From the NCBI GenBank assembly GCA_020161295.1, contig JAIUOA010000004.1, positions 124,001-188,000 on the forward strand: 64,000 nt of DNA. Reading direction: 5' to 3'. The notes beneath the pieces were generated by a model, which was not told the origin of the DNA, did not search any database, and was given only the letters and a program-made list of their open reading frames with translations. The position numbers and the translations under genes are program-made. Positions 24,662-32,921 of the stretch are shown here, piece after piece. Within the stretch, counting starts at the first letter, position 1, and the number at the start of each line of letters is the position of its first letter. This DNA is from Bacillota bacterium (GTDB lineage Bacteria; Bacillota; Clostridia; Peptostreptococcales; Acidaminobacteraceae).

Positions 24662-25306
24662 TTGAAAAAAGGCGATTTTATATGGGCAGGTATTTTGCTG
24701 GCATTTACAGCATTCGTGGTTTTTCCGAGCACGCATGAGGTGTTCGTGACCTTTACGTCGGGTCATCCATACATCAGTGGATTCATCAAGTTCGCTTTAC
24801 TCGCGACCATGGGCGAAATGCTGGTGACACGATTAAACACAAAACAGTGGAAAACGGCTCCTGGATTTATCTGGCGCGTGATCATCTGGGGTGCACTCGG
24901 TATGGTGATCACACTGGCGTTCACGGTATTTAGCGGTGGCATCAGCATCGCACTGGATAAAGGATTACTACCTGGAAAAGGCAATGCGTTTTTCCAAGCG
25001 CTGTTTGCCAGTGCGTTTATGAACCTTATTTTTGCACCGACGTTTATGGCATTTCACCGCTATACAGATACGTTCCTCGACCTTAAATATGGTGAGGGCG
25101 TAGCGAAGCCGAGCATCGCTCAGGTCGCTGGTCGTATCGATTGGAAGGGGTTCATCTCTTTCGTCGTGCTAAAGACCATTCCATTTTTCTGGATTCCAGC
25201 ACATACCATCACCTTTATGCTACCGCCACAGTACCGAGTACTCGTCGCTGCCTATCTCAGCATCGCGCTGGGACTGTTGCTCACCATAGCAAAGGGAAGA
25301 AAATAG
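24662..25306 (+). CDS. Polytopic membrane protein, possibly Mpv17/PMP22-like
   Basis: A 214-residue protein with about four to five hydrophobic segments and a TTG start after GAAGAGGTG. The pattern of a middle charged stretch with a W-K-x-F motif (IDWKGFISFVVLKTIPFFWIPAHTITFMLP) and the C-terminal helix recalls Mpv17/PMP22-like proteins, but I am not sure of the family. It is a single-gene unit with its own promoter and a terminator at 25343. Its role is unknown; a channel or small-solute role is only a guess from the family. Confidence 0.55.
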   Translation: MKKGDFIWAGILLAFTAFVVFPSTHEVFVTFTSGHPYISGFIKFALLATMGEMLVTRLNTKQWKTAPGFIWRVIIWGALGMVITLAFTVFSGGISIALDKGLLPGKGNAFFQALFASAFMNLIFAPTFMAFHRYTDTFLDLKYGEGVAKPSIAQVAGRIDWKGFISFVVLKTIPFFWIPAHTITFMLPPQYRVLVAAYLSIALGLLLTIAKGRK

Positions 25307-25342
25307 GAAATTATCAACTCAATCATTAATACCCAAAATAAG

Positions 25343-25373
25343 AAAGCTGACCTTTTCGAAGGGTCAGCTTTTC
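25343..25373. terminator. Terminator between the Mpv17-like gene and the beta-CASP gene
   Basis: AAAGCTGACC (25343-25352) pairs with GGTCAGCTTT (25362-25371). A/T-rich flanks on both sides let it serve both convergent genes. Confidence 0.78.
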
Positions 25374-25386
25374 GTTTGAGAAGTGG

Positions 25387-26799
25387 TTAAATCTCGTAGG
25401 TTTCACCTAAATCGGGAAGGTGGATTTCTAGAGCTGGCGAGCCAGAATCGGCAGAAGTCTCCAGCGCCTCTTTTAGCTGCAGGCGCGCAGCGGCTTCCCC
25501 GTGATTGATTAATAATCTTTTAACGCCTTTAATATTTTTAAACCAAGCAATCAAATGCGTCTCGTCAGCATGGCCTGAGAATCCCTGTAGATCATGTAGT
25601 CTGGCATTTACCTTGACCTCAGAATCGAGGATCGTCACCGTTTTTTCGCCATCTAAAAGCCTTCTCCCCAGGGTTCCCTCTGCTTGATAACCGATAAAGA
25701 GCACATGGGTATTCTGACGCCACAGATGGTGTTTGAGGTGGTGCGTAATTCTTCCCGCTTCGCACATGCCGCTGGCACTGATGATGATTTTCGGTGAGGC
25801 ATCGCGGTTAAGTGCGATGGAGCCCTCTGCCGAAGTGACGAGATGCAGGTTAGGCATTTTAAAAGGGGGTCTCGGGAACTGAAGCACCGCATCGCCCATA
25901 TATGGAATATGCTGTTCATAAATTTTGGTAGCCTCAAGCGCTAAGGGGGAATCGATGTAGATTGGGATGCCTTTTAGATGCCTGGATTGTGGGTTGTCGT
26001 GCGTTTCGAAATAGCGATTCAGTTCGAAAATAATCTCTTGCGTTCTGCCCACTGCAAACGATGGAATGAGCACAGTGCCCTCTCTTAACGTGGCTTCCAC
26101 GAGGATGTCCACTAGACGATCTGTCCGTGTTTCGATATTTTCGTGAACGCGATTACCATAAGTGGACTCCATAATCACGATATCTGCCATTTCCACCGTT
26201 TCAGGCGGTTGTTCCAATAAATTCGTGCCGTTACCCAAATCACCGGAAAAAACGAGAACCTTTTCCTCAGCACCATCACAGAACCGGATCACGAGTGTGG
26301 ATGACCCGAGTAAGTGCCCAGCCCTTTTAAATGTGAATTTAAAATTATCAGTCAGAACGTGTTCCACATGGTATTGGAGGGGATATAAATACTGGAAGGA
26401 AAGGATGGCATCTTCTTCAGTAAATAGCGGTGCAATCGGATCCAGTCCAGCCCGTTTTCTTTTTTTATTCTCCCATGCCGCCTCAGTTTCGTGGATTTTA
26501 CCGGAATCCTTTAGTAATATCTCCGCGAGATGGCTCGTCGGAGGTGTGCAAAAGATTTTTCCCGTAAAACCTTGCTTAACCAGTAATGGAATTCTACCTG
26601 AGTGGTCGATATGCGCATGTGTTAGAATGATGCAGTGGATTTCGGAGACCTTAAAAGGAAAGGGAGAAGTGTTCAGTGCTTCCTCTGTAGGTACGCCCTG
26701 AAATTGGCCAGAGTCCACGAGAATGTTTAACCCATCGTGCTGTAGCAATGTCATGGATCCGGTAACTTGCCCTGCTGCGCCTAAAAATTGAATTTTCAT
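25387..26799 (-). CDS. MBL-fold beta-CASP hydrolase (putative ribonuclease)
   Basis: A 470-residue protein. The metallo-beta-lactamase core has THAHIDHSGRIP, GSSTLVIR with the preceding histidine (AGHLLG), and FSGDLGN. The beta-CASP part has ESTYGNRVHE, PSFAVGRTQEI, ISASGMCEAGRI and the final FSGHAD/NHGE metal motifs. This matches the YSH1/CPSF73-like exonuclease family rather than RNase J, which is longer and has a distinct C-terminus. The likely role is RNA cleavage, but bacterial members are poorly studied. It is a single-gene unit on the reverse strand. Confidence 0.88.
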   Translation of the reverse strand: MKIQFLGAAGQVTGSMTLLQHDGLNILVDSGQFQGVPTEEALNTSPFPFKVSEIHCIILTHAHIDHSGRIPLLVKQGFTGKIFCTPPTSHLAEILLKDSGKIHETEAAWENKKRKRAGLDPIAPLFTEEDAILSFQYLYPLQYHVEHVLTDNFKFTFKRAGHLLGSSTLVIRFCDGAEEKVLVFSGDLGNGTNLLEQPPETVEMADIVIMESTYGNRVHENIETRTDRLVDILVEATLREGTVLIPSFAVGRTQEIIFELNRYFETHDNPQSRHLKGIPIYIDSPLALEATKIYEQHIPYMGDAVLQFPRPPFKMPNLHLVTSAEGSIALNRDASPKIIISASGMCEAGRITHHLKHHLWRQNTHVLFIGYQAEGTLGRRLLDGEKTVTILDSEVKVNARLHDLQGFSGHADETHLIAWFKNIKGVKRLLINHGEAAARLQLKEALETSADSGSPALEIHLPDLGETYEI

Positions 26800-26957
26800 A
26801 AGGGTATCTCCTTTGAATTATTCTGTGGGATGAATGGATTATTTATCACATGTATACCCAAAAATGTGTGCAATCCAAATGAATATAAAATTTAACATGC
26901 CATTCCTGTCTAGGTTTGCTAAAATGGTAGTAATGAATCAATCAGGAGTTTACTGAC

Positions 26958-28307
26958 ATGAGAAAATGGTTTGCCATTATACTACTTATATTACTATCAT
27001 TATTCATTGCTGGCTATGTTTTAATGGAAAATTACCGTAAGCTTGAGGTAGAAGAATCCTTAAGACTTGAGATGGAAAACCGGCGTCTCGAGGTAGAGCG
27101 TCTCGAGGCAGAGCGTCTCGAAGCAGAGCGACTCGAAGCAGAACGTCTCAAGGCAGAGCGTATTGAAGCGGAGCGTCTCGAAGCAGAGCGTCTCGAAGCC
27201 CAGCGCCTCGAACGTGAACAGCAAAAATTGCTTTATTTGGAAAGCGATGCTTATGCACGAATCGCTGTTAAGATTGCAGATGTGGACTACTCTCCATTTA
27301 GTAAACTTGAGCAGCCTCCTTTAGAACCTGTTAAAGGCATCTATATAACAGGTAACACGATTAGAGGTGGGCGTTTTGATGAACTGATTACTTTGGTAGA
27401 AGAAACAGAGCTCAATGCGGTGGTCATCGATATTTTGGATGATGAAGGCTATTTACTGTTTAAGTCTGAGACAGCAGAAAGGCTTAATCCAGAGGCAAAT
27501 GAGCACGTGTATGTAGAGGATGTACAAAAAGTTATCGCGCTTCTAAAAGAAAAAAACATCTATGTCATCGGCCGAATCGTGACTTTTAAATCGCCGATCT
27601 ATGCGAAAAATAATCCTGACCGCGCCATTTCCCATAAAGACACTGGAAAAGTCTATCATGACCGGGATGGTTTGTTATGGGCATCTCCCTATGATCACAT
27701 TCTATGGGAGTATAACTTCGGTGTTGCGAAAGAGGCAGCTTTGCATGGTGTTGACGAAATCCAGTTCGACTATGTACGTTTTCCTGCAATTGCACGGCCT
27801 GATACGATCGACTATAAAGCTTCGGATGTTTCTCAAGCTGCGATTATACAAGCATTTTTAAAGGAGGCATACGAAACGTTAACCCCTCTCGGCGTTGAAA
27901 TATCTGCCGATGTGTTTGGATGGGTGGCCTCTGCCACGGGAGATGTCGATATCGGACAACAATGGGAAGCGATTTCAAATGTCGTCGATGTTATTTGTCC
28001 TATGATGTACCCAAGTCATTACGGACCTGGAAATTTCGGACTTCCAGTTCCTGATGCGGCACCATATGAAACCATAGACCGGTCGCTAAAGGATGCTTTA
28101 AAACGCAATTCAAACCTCGCAACCCCTGCGAGGATTAGGCCTTGGCTCCAAGATTTTACGGCTACATGGGTAGATGGCCATATCCGCTATCGCGCGAAGG
28201 AAGTGCGCGCGCAAATCGAGGCTTTAAAAGCCAATGGGATAGAAGAGTATCTCATTTGGAATGCAGGCAATTACTATTCCGAAAACGCGTTTGAGCGCGT
28301 TAAATAA
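26958..28307 (+). CDS. Membrane-anchored putative glycoside hydrolase (DUF4015) with charged helical stalk
   Basis: A 449-residue protein. Residues 4-24 form an uncleaved signal anchor. Residues 43-87 consist of nine pentapeptides of the type R-L-E-A-E, a highly charged region likely to form a rigid single helix or coiled coil. From about residue 125 it matches the putative glycosyl hydrolase domain DUF4015: VKGIYITGNT, VVIDILDDEGYL, FDYVRFPA and ISADVFGWV. Such proteins probably act on cell wall or surface glycans. AGGAG precedes the ATG. It is followed by pyrE at 12 bases, an unrelated but probably co-transcribed gene. Confidence 0.82.
   Translation: MRKWFAIILLILLSLFIAGYVLMENYRKLEVEESLRLEMENRRLEVERLEAERLEAERLEAERLKAERIEAERLEAERLEAQRLEREQQKLLYLESDAYARIAVKIADVDYSPFSKLEQPPLEPVKGIYITGNTIRGGRFDELITLVEETELNAVVIDILDDEGYLLFKSETAERLNPEANEHVYVEDVQKVIALLKEKNIYVIGRIVTFKSPIYAKNNPDRAISHKDTGKVYHDRDGLLWASPYDHILWEYNFGVAKEAALHGVDEIQFDYVRFPAIARPDTIDYKASDVSQAAIIQAFLKEAYETLTPLGVEISADVFGWVASATGDVDIGQQWEAISNVVDVICPMMYPSHYGPGNFGLPVPDAAPYETIDRSLKDALKRNSNLATPARIRPWLQDFTATWVDGHIRYRAKEVRAQIEALKANGIEEYLIWNAGNYYSENAFERVK
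27084..27218 (+). repeat. Nine-copy 15-base in-frame tandem repeat
   Basis: Nine units close to CGTCTCGAAGCAGAG run head to tail, encoding R-L-E-A-E pentapeptides of the stalk. Units 3 and 7 are identical and the rest differ at one to six bases, so copy number could vary by slippage or recombination. Confidence 0.92.
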
Positions 28308-28319
28308 AAGGAGGATCAT

Positions 28320-28952
28320 ATGTTAGCGAGAGAGATTGCAGAATCTTTATTGAAGATTAAAGCTGTAACAGTCGCAGGAGAAGACAATTTGTTCACATGG
28401 GTATCGGGAATCAAATCCCCCGTATATTGTGATAATCGGATGACCATTAGCTATCCAGAGGTAAGAACGAAGATTGCTGAAGGATTCGCAAATATCATTC
28501 GAACGCATTACCCAGAAGTAGAAATCATCGCAGGTACGGCGACAGCAGGCATTCCACATGCGGCTTGGGTTGCGCAGATATTAGGCTTACCCATGGTGTA
28601 TGTCAGAAGTGCCGCGAAAGAACACGGCAAGGGAAAACAAACGGAAGGCGTTTTACCACTAGGTGCGAAGGTCGTTTTAATCGAAGATTTGCTTTCCACT
28701 GGAGGCAGTTCCATAAAAGCGTGTGAGGCGTTGATATCAGAAGGGGCAAATGTCATTGCGACGCTGGCTATTTTCAGTTATAATTTTCCACAGGTAGACG
28801 CATTGTTTTCAGAGAAGGGAATCCCTTATCACACTTTAAGTGACTATAAGACACTTTTACCAATCGCAGTGGAAATGGGCTATGTCGATTCACAGTCCTT
28901 TGAGATGTTACTGAAATGGAGCGATAATCCGAAACTATTTACGAAAGAATAA
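28320..28952 (+). CDS. pyrE: Orotate phosphoribosyltransferase
   Basis: A 210-residue enzyme converting orotate and PRPP to OMP in pyrimidine synthesis. The PRPP-binding loop is VVLIEDLLSTGGSS; AGTATAGIPHAAWVA and the catalytic-loop lysines in RSAAKEHGKGKQ are present. AGGAGG precedes the ATG. No other pyrimidine gene adjoins; the gene sits between the DUF4015 gene and trmB. Confidence 0.95.
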   Translation: MLAREIAESLLKIKAVTVAGEDNLFTWVSGIKSPVYCDNRMTISYPEVRTKIAEGFANIIRTHYPEVEIIAGTATAGIPHAAWVAQILGLPMVYVRSAAKEHGKGKQTEGVLPLGAKVVLIEDLLSTGGSSIKACEALISEGANVIATLAIFSYNFPQVDALFSEKGIPYHTLSDYKTLLPIAVEMGYVDSQSFEMLLKWSDNPKLFTKE

Positions 28953-28990
28953 AAGAATTACGAAAGAATATAAGAATTATGAAAGATAAT
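28941..28990 (+). repeat. Short tandem repeat spanning the pyrE stop codon
   Basis: ACGAAAGAATAAAAGAATT (28941-28959) is followed directly by ACGAAAGAATATAAGAATT (28960-28978), differing at one base, and a partial third copy (28979-28990). The first copy holds the pyrE stop and the third leads into the trmB ribosome site. Confidence 0.85.
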
Positions 28991-29000
28991 GAGGTGAATT

Positions 29001-29642
29001 TTGAGAGTTAGAAGAGTTCCGGGAGCCTATGAGGCGCTTTTAAAGTATGACCGCTATTTTATTCCAGAGCCAGAGCGTTTCAAAGGGTCGTGGCAATCTG
29101 TTTTTGGAAATGACAACCCCTTATATGCGGAATTTGGTGGTGGAAAGGGCAAGTTCATCATAGAGATGGCGACGCGTTATCCTGAAATTAACTTCATCAT
29201 GGTGGATGCGGTCACAGAGATTCTCTTAAAAGCAGCCCAAAGATCCTATAAGCACCAGCTACCGAATTTAAGAATCATTCAGATGGATTTACAGTTTGCC
29301 AGAAATGTTTTTTCAGATGGTGAACTCGACCGTATTTATTTGAATTTTAGTGATCCATGGCCTAAAAAGCGACATTTTAAACGTCGTTTGACCTACAGGG
29401 ACTTTTTGGAGACCTATCGATATTTATTGAAAAAGGGAGAATGGGTCCATTTTAAAACAGATAATCGCGATTTGTTTGAATTCTCCTTAAATGAATTTGC
29501 CTCTCTTGATTTGAAGATGAAAAACATCTCGTTAAATCTACATGCAAATGAGCCGGTTGATAATGTGAAGACCGAGTATGAAGAAAAGTTTTCGTCTTTA
29601 GGTCATCCGATTTATAGAGTGGAAGTGAGTTTCCGGGAATAA
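29001..29642 (+). CDS. trmB: tRNA (guanine-N7-)-methyltransferase
   Basis: A 213-residue SAM-dependent methyltransferase forming m7G46 in tRNA. The SAM motif AEFGGGKGKFI, DAVTEILLKAAQ, and the family motif LNFSDPWPKKRHFKRRLT are clear. The start is TTG with GAGGTG eight bases upstream. It follows pyrE after a short repeat and precedes cls. Confidence 0.94.
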   Translation: MRVRRVPGAYEALLKYDRYFIPEPERFKGSWQSVFGNDNPLYAEFGGGKGKFIIEMATRYPEINFIMVDAVTEILLKAAQRSYKHQLPNLRIIQMDLQFARNVFSDGELDRIYLNFSDPWPKKRHFKRRLTYRDFLETYRYLLKKGEWVHFKTDNRDLFEFSLNEFASLDLKMKNISLNLHANEPVDNVKTEYEEKFSSLGHPIYRVEVSFRE

Positions 29643-29655
29643 GGGGATGATACCC

Positions 29656-31200
29656 ATGCTTAAGAAGACCTTTTACATGTTTATTGCGATCGGCATTTTA
29701 ATATTGACGTTATTTTATATGTCAGGTGCCTTTAACAACCTTTCGTTTGAATCCGTTTGGATGAATAATGCGTATGAAGTCCTAAAAATACTCCTGCGTA
29801 TTAACATTATTTGGATTGGACTGGTCATTTTTTTAGAGACAGACCATCCTTCAAGAACCGTTGCGTGGCTATTGGTGCTGATCTTGTTACCTGTGCTGGG
29901 TTTTTTTCTCTATGTCCTGTTTGGTCGAAGCTACCGGAAAAAGAAAAAAGCCGCTGCTAAAATTCTCAGCGACTCTGATCGAATGGTTAAGGCGGCTGAA
30001 ATACAACAGCGGCTAATCGATTATATCGAACTGCCCAATTCAGAAAATCCCTATAATAGACGCTTGATGCAACTACTCTTAAGTAATGCGCATGCGCCGT
30101 TTTCAACCAACAATCAGGTGACCGTCTTAACCAACGGGCTAAGTAAATTCAATCGGTTATTTACTGCGATAAAGCGTGCCGAAAATCATATCCATCTAGA
30201 ATACTTCATCATTAAAGATGATCACGTTGGGAATCAATTGCGAGCGTTGTTAATCGAGAAAGCGGCTGAGGGCGTAAAAATCCGCGTATTATTTGACGAT
30301 GTGGGTTCTATGGAGCTGAGTAAACGCTATATCCAGAGCTTAAAAGCTGCGGGGATTGAAGTCCAGTCCTTTTTTAAGGTGCCACTTCCGATTTTTTCGA
30401 GAGATTTGAATTACCGTAATCATCGTAAAATCGTGGTGATCGATGGTGTGATTGGCTTCGTAGGTGGACTCAACATCGGTGACGAATACCTTGGAAGTTC
30501 AGAAAAGTTCGAATTCTGGCGCGATACACACCTCGAAATCAAAGGGGAGGCCGTATACGCCTTACAAACAATCTTTTTAAATGACTGGAACTATATATCT
30601 GGACAAGAAGTCCAAGGCTCAAGGTATTATCCTGAAGTCGTGATCAATAAAACCTCTCTCGTTCAAATTGCTGCATCAGGGCCAGACTCTGAGTGGAAGT
30701 CGATTTTACAAGCGTTTTATAAAATGATTTCAAACGCTAACGAAAAAATATGGATAACGACGCCTTACCTCGTGCCTGAAGAAAGCATTATGATGGGATT
30801 AAAGACAGCGGCGCTATCGGGTATTGATGTAAAAATCATCATACCCTCACAGCCGGACCACTTTTTCGTCTATTGGGCTTCGCAAGCGAATGTTCAACAA
30901 TTGCTTGAGGCAGGGGTGAAGATTTATCAGTATAAAAATGGGTTCATCCACTCAAAAATTATGATCGTCGATCGTTTGGCAGCGACTGTTGGCACTGCGA
31001 ATTTAGATATCAGGTCCATGGAAATCAATTTTGAAGTCAATGCCTTTTTGTATGACATCGACGTCATCTGCCGACTTGAAGAGGACTTCGTACAGGACCT
31101 CAGTGAGAGTGTCGCGTATACGTTAGAAGGTTTTTCAGCCAGACCCCTACACCGTAAGTTTTTAGAAGCCATGGGCAGGCTCGTTTCACCATTACAATAA
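29656..31200 (+). CDS. cls: Cardiolipin synthase
   Basis: A 514-residue membrane enzyme that condenses two phosphatidylglycerols. Two N-terminal helices are followed by two phospholipase D motifs: HRKIVVIDG from His256 and HSKIMIVD from His432. Length is usual for Firmicute Cls. An ATG at 29647 is possible, but AAGGGG at 29641-29646 is spaced for the ATG at 29656. It sits between trmB and lspA. Confidence 0.94.
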   Translation: MLKKTFYMFIAIGILILTLFYMSGAFNNLSFESVWMNNAYEVLKILLRINIIWIGLVIFLETDHPSRTVAWLLVLILLPVLGFFLYVLFGRSYRKKKKAAAKILSDSDRMVKAAEIQQRLIDYIELPNSENPYNRRLMQLLLSNAHAPFSTNNQVTVLTNGLSKFNRLFTAIKRAENHIHLEYFIIKDDHVGNQLRALLIEKAAEGVKIRVLFDDVGSMELSKRYIQSLKAAGIEVQSFFKVPLPIFSRDLNYRNHRKIVVIDGVIGFVGGLNIGDEYLGSSEKFEFWRDTHLEIKGEAVYALQTIFLNDWNYISGQEVQGSRYYPEVVINKTSLVQIAASGPDSEWKSILQAFYKMISNANEKIWITTPYLVPEESIMMGLKTAALSGIDVKIIIPSQPDHFFVYWASQANVQQLLEAGVKIYQYKNGFIHSKIMIVDRLAATVGTANLDIRSMEINFEVNAFLYDIDVICRLEEDFVQDLSESVAYTLEGFSARPLHRKFLEAMGRLVSPLQ

Positions 31201-31212
31201 CAGGAGGAAAAT

Positions 31213-31665
31213 TTGGGTTATTTTATTGGCATTATTATCCTATTGGTCTTAGACCAAGTGACAAAATACTGGGCGGTGGTAAAATTGATGCCGATCAAGA
31301 CATTGCCGTTCATCGAAGGCTTACTTGGGTTTAGATATACTGAAAATACCGGGGCTGCCTTTAGCATATTGCGAGAAAAACAGTTGTTATTGATACTGTT
31401 AACCTCCGTGATTATCGTCGGTCTTTTTGGTTATATGGTCAAAGCCATTCGTACAGAGACGCATATCGTGGTCAGATGGGCGTATATGCTCTTAATTTCA
31501 GGTGCAATAGGCAATCTGATTGATCGCATTCGATTAAATTACGTCATTGACTTTTTAGAATTCAAGTTTATACAGTTTCCTATCTTTAATATTGCGGACA
31601 TTTGCGTGGTAGTGGGGGTTTCGCTTTTAGCGTTGGCGACTTTGTTTTTAAAATACGATTTCTAG
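31213..31665 (+). CDS. lspA: Lipoprotein signal peptidase II
   Basis: A 150-residue protein with four membrane helices that removes signal peptides of lipoproteins such as the three in this window. The catalytic aspartates lie in GNLIDRI-YVIDFL and FNIADICV; NTGAAFS is also typical. The start is TTG with AGGAGG upstream. It follows cls by 12 bases. Confidence 0.95.
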   Translation: MGYFIGIIILLVLDQVTKYWAVVKLMPIKTLPFIEGLLGFRYTENTGAAFSILREKQLLLILLTSVIIVGLFGYMVKAIRTETHIVVRWAYMLLISGAIGNLIDRIRLNYVIDFLEFKFIQFPIFNIADICVVVGVSLLALATLFLKYDF

Positions 31666-31784
31666 ATTATTAGAGGATTTTAATAAAAAATCAAATGCAG
31701 TCGATGTCGGTTTGTGATAGAATATATTCCGTAGTTTAATAGAGCTTAGTATATTAGATAAATGTTTCTCAGGAAGGAAAGTCC

Positions 31785-32813
31785 ATGAATTTTTACTTAA
31801 AGGTCTTCTTAATATCTTTCGTCGGTTTCTTATTGTTGTTTGCTGGAATTTTGTTTGCCATCGATGTCATCTATTCTGATCCGTCTTCACCGAGCGATGT
31901 TGGGGTTAACGACACGACTGAAGCAACCACAGAAGATGGAACAGAGGCTTATGATGACTGGCTTGATGAAGATGAAAAAACCGAACTCTGGAAAATTGCA
32001 GAAGGTTCTTCAAGAGTCAATATTCTTGCCTTTGGATTGAACGAACAATTGGCAGATACCATCATGTTGTTCAGTTATGATCCAGAGACGAATCATACGG
32101 ATGTATTATCCGTTCCTAGAGATACGTATCACTATATTGAAGGGTATGAAGACCCTGCTTTAAAGAAAATCAACGCGACCTATGGAATGCCTGAAATTGG
32201 CGGTGTCAATGGCATGAAGCGCGTATTGTCCGAGTTTTTAGGCGTGCCGATTCATTATTATTTGAAAGTGGATTTCGAAGCGGTAAAAGCCGTCGTCGAT
32301 ACACTTGGCGGTTATGAAGTAACAGTCCCGTTTGATATGGATTATGATGATAGCTTCCAATCACTTCACATTCATCTCAAAAAAGGTTACCAGGTCTTGA
32401 ATGGCGAGGATACAGTCAAGTATCTTAGATTTAGAAAAAACAATTCAGGTAGCATTTCAGAAGGGGATGTGCAGCGTATCCCGAGACAACAGCATTTCGT
32501 AAATGCGATGATGACCAAAGCGATCAGTGGAAAACTCCCCGCCGTTATTAACACCATTATCGGAGGAAAATATGTCCAGACGGACATGACCATCGAAAAG
32601 GCCTTAAAGCTTGCTGTTCAGGCGGCGGCCATGCCACCGGAAAACATTAAGTTCTACATGCTCGAAGGTGAAGCGAAGATGATGAATCATGCATCGTATT
32701 GGATTCATGATCCGTATGCGTTAGAAAAAACGCTTTATGGATTCTACGGCTTCAATCTCGATGGAGAGACAGAAACAACAGAGACTTCCACAGAAGCAAC
32801 CAGTGGGAACTAA
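31785..32813 (+). CDS. LytR-CpsA-Psr (LCP) family cell wall polymer ligase
   Basis: A 342-residue protein with an N-terminal membrane anchor (about residues 5-28), an acidic Thr/Glu-rich linker, and the LCP domain: ILAFGLN, TDVLSVPRDTYHYI, KINATYGM and YLRFRKN. LCP enzymes attach teichoic acids or other glycopolymers to peptidoglycan from lipid carriers. The C-terminal tail is again Thr/Glu-rich. AGGAAGG precedes the ATG. It is followed by a terminator at 32861. Confidence 0.92.
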   Translation: MNFYLKVFLISFVGFLLLFAGILFAIDVIYSDPSSPSDVGVNDTTEATTEDGTEAYDDWLDEDEKTELWKIAEGSSRVNILAFGLNEQLADTIMLFSYDPETNHTDVLSVPRDTYHYIEGYEDPALKKINATYGMPEIGGVNGMKRVLSEFLGVPIHYYLKVDFEAVKAVVDTLGGYEVTVPFDMDYDDSFQSLHIHLKKGYQVLNGEDTVKYLRFRKNNSGSISEGDVQRIPRQQHFVNAMMTKAISGKLPAVINTIIGGKYVQTDMTIEKALKLAVQAAAMPPENIKFYMLEGEAKMMNHASYWIHDPYALEKTLYGFYGFNLDGETETTETSTEATSGN

Positions 32814-32860
32814 AGGATAAATAAAAAGAATATGTGTTAATAGCAATACGAGTAAAAATA

Positions 32861-32894
32861 AAAGGATGCCATTTGAATGGACATCCTTTTTTTA
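32861..32894. terminator. Bidirectional terminator between the LCP gene and murC
   Basis: AAAGGATG (32861-32868) pairs with CATCCTTT (32882-32889), with inner CATT/AATG pairing, and T tracts on both strands. Confidence 0.85.
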
Positions 32895-32921
32895 AGTCAT
32901 TAATTTCATTTAAAACGAGAT

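Noticed and set aside
26162..26701. Forward open frame of 179 codons opposite the beta-CASP gene
   Set aside because: It is the shadow of a gene with clear catalytic motifs, and its protein resembles no family.
27084..27218. Regular repeats that could suggest a CRISPR-like array
   Set aside because: The units are 15 bases, have no spacers, and stay in frame within a protein gene.
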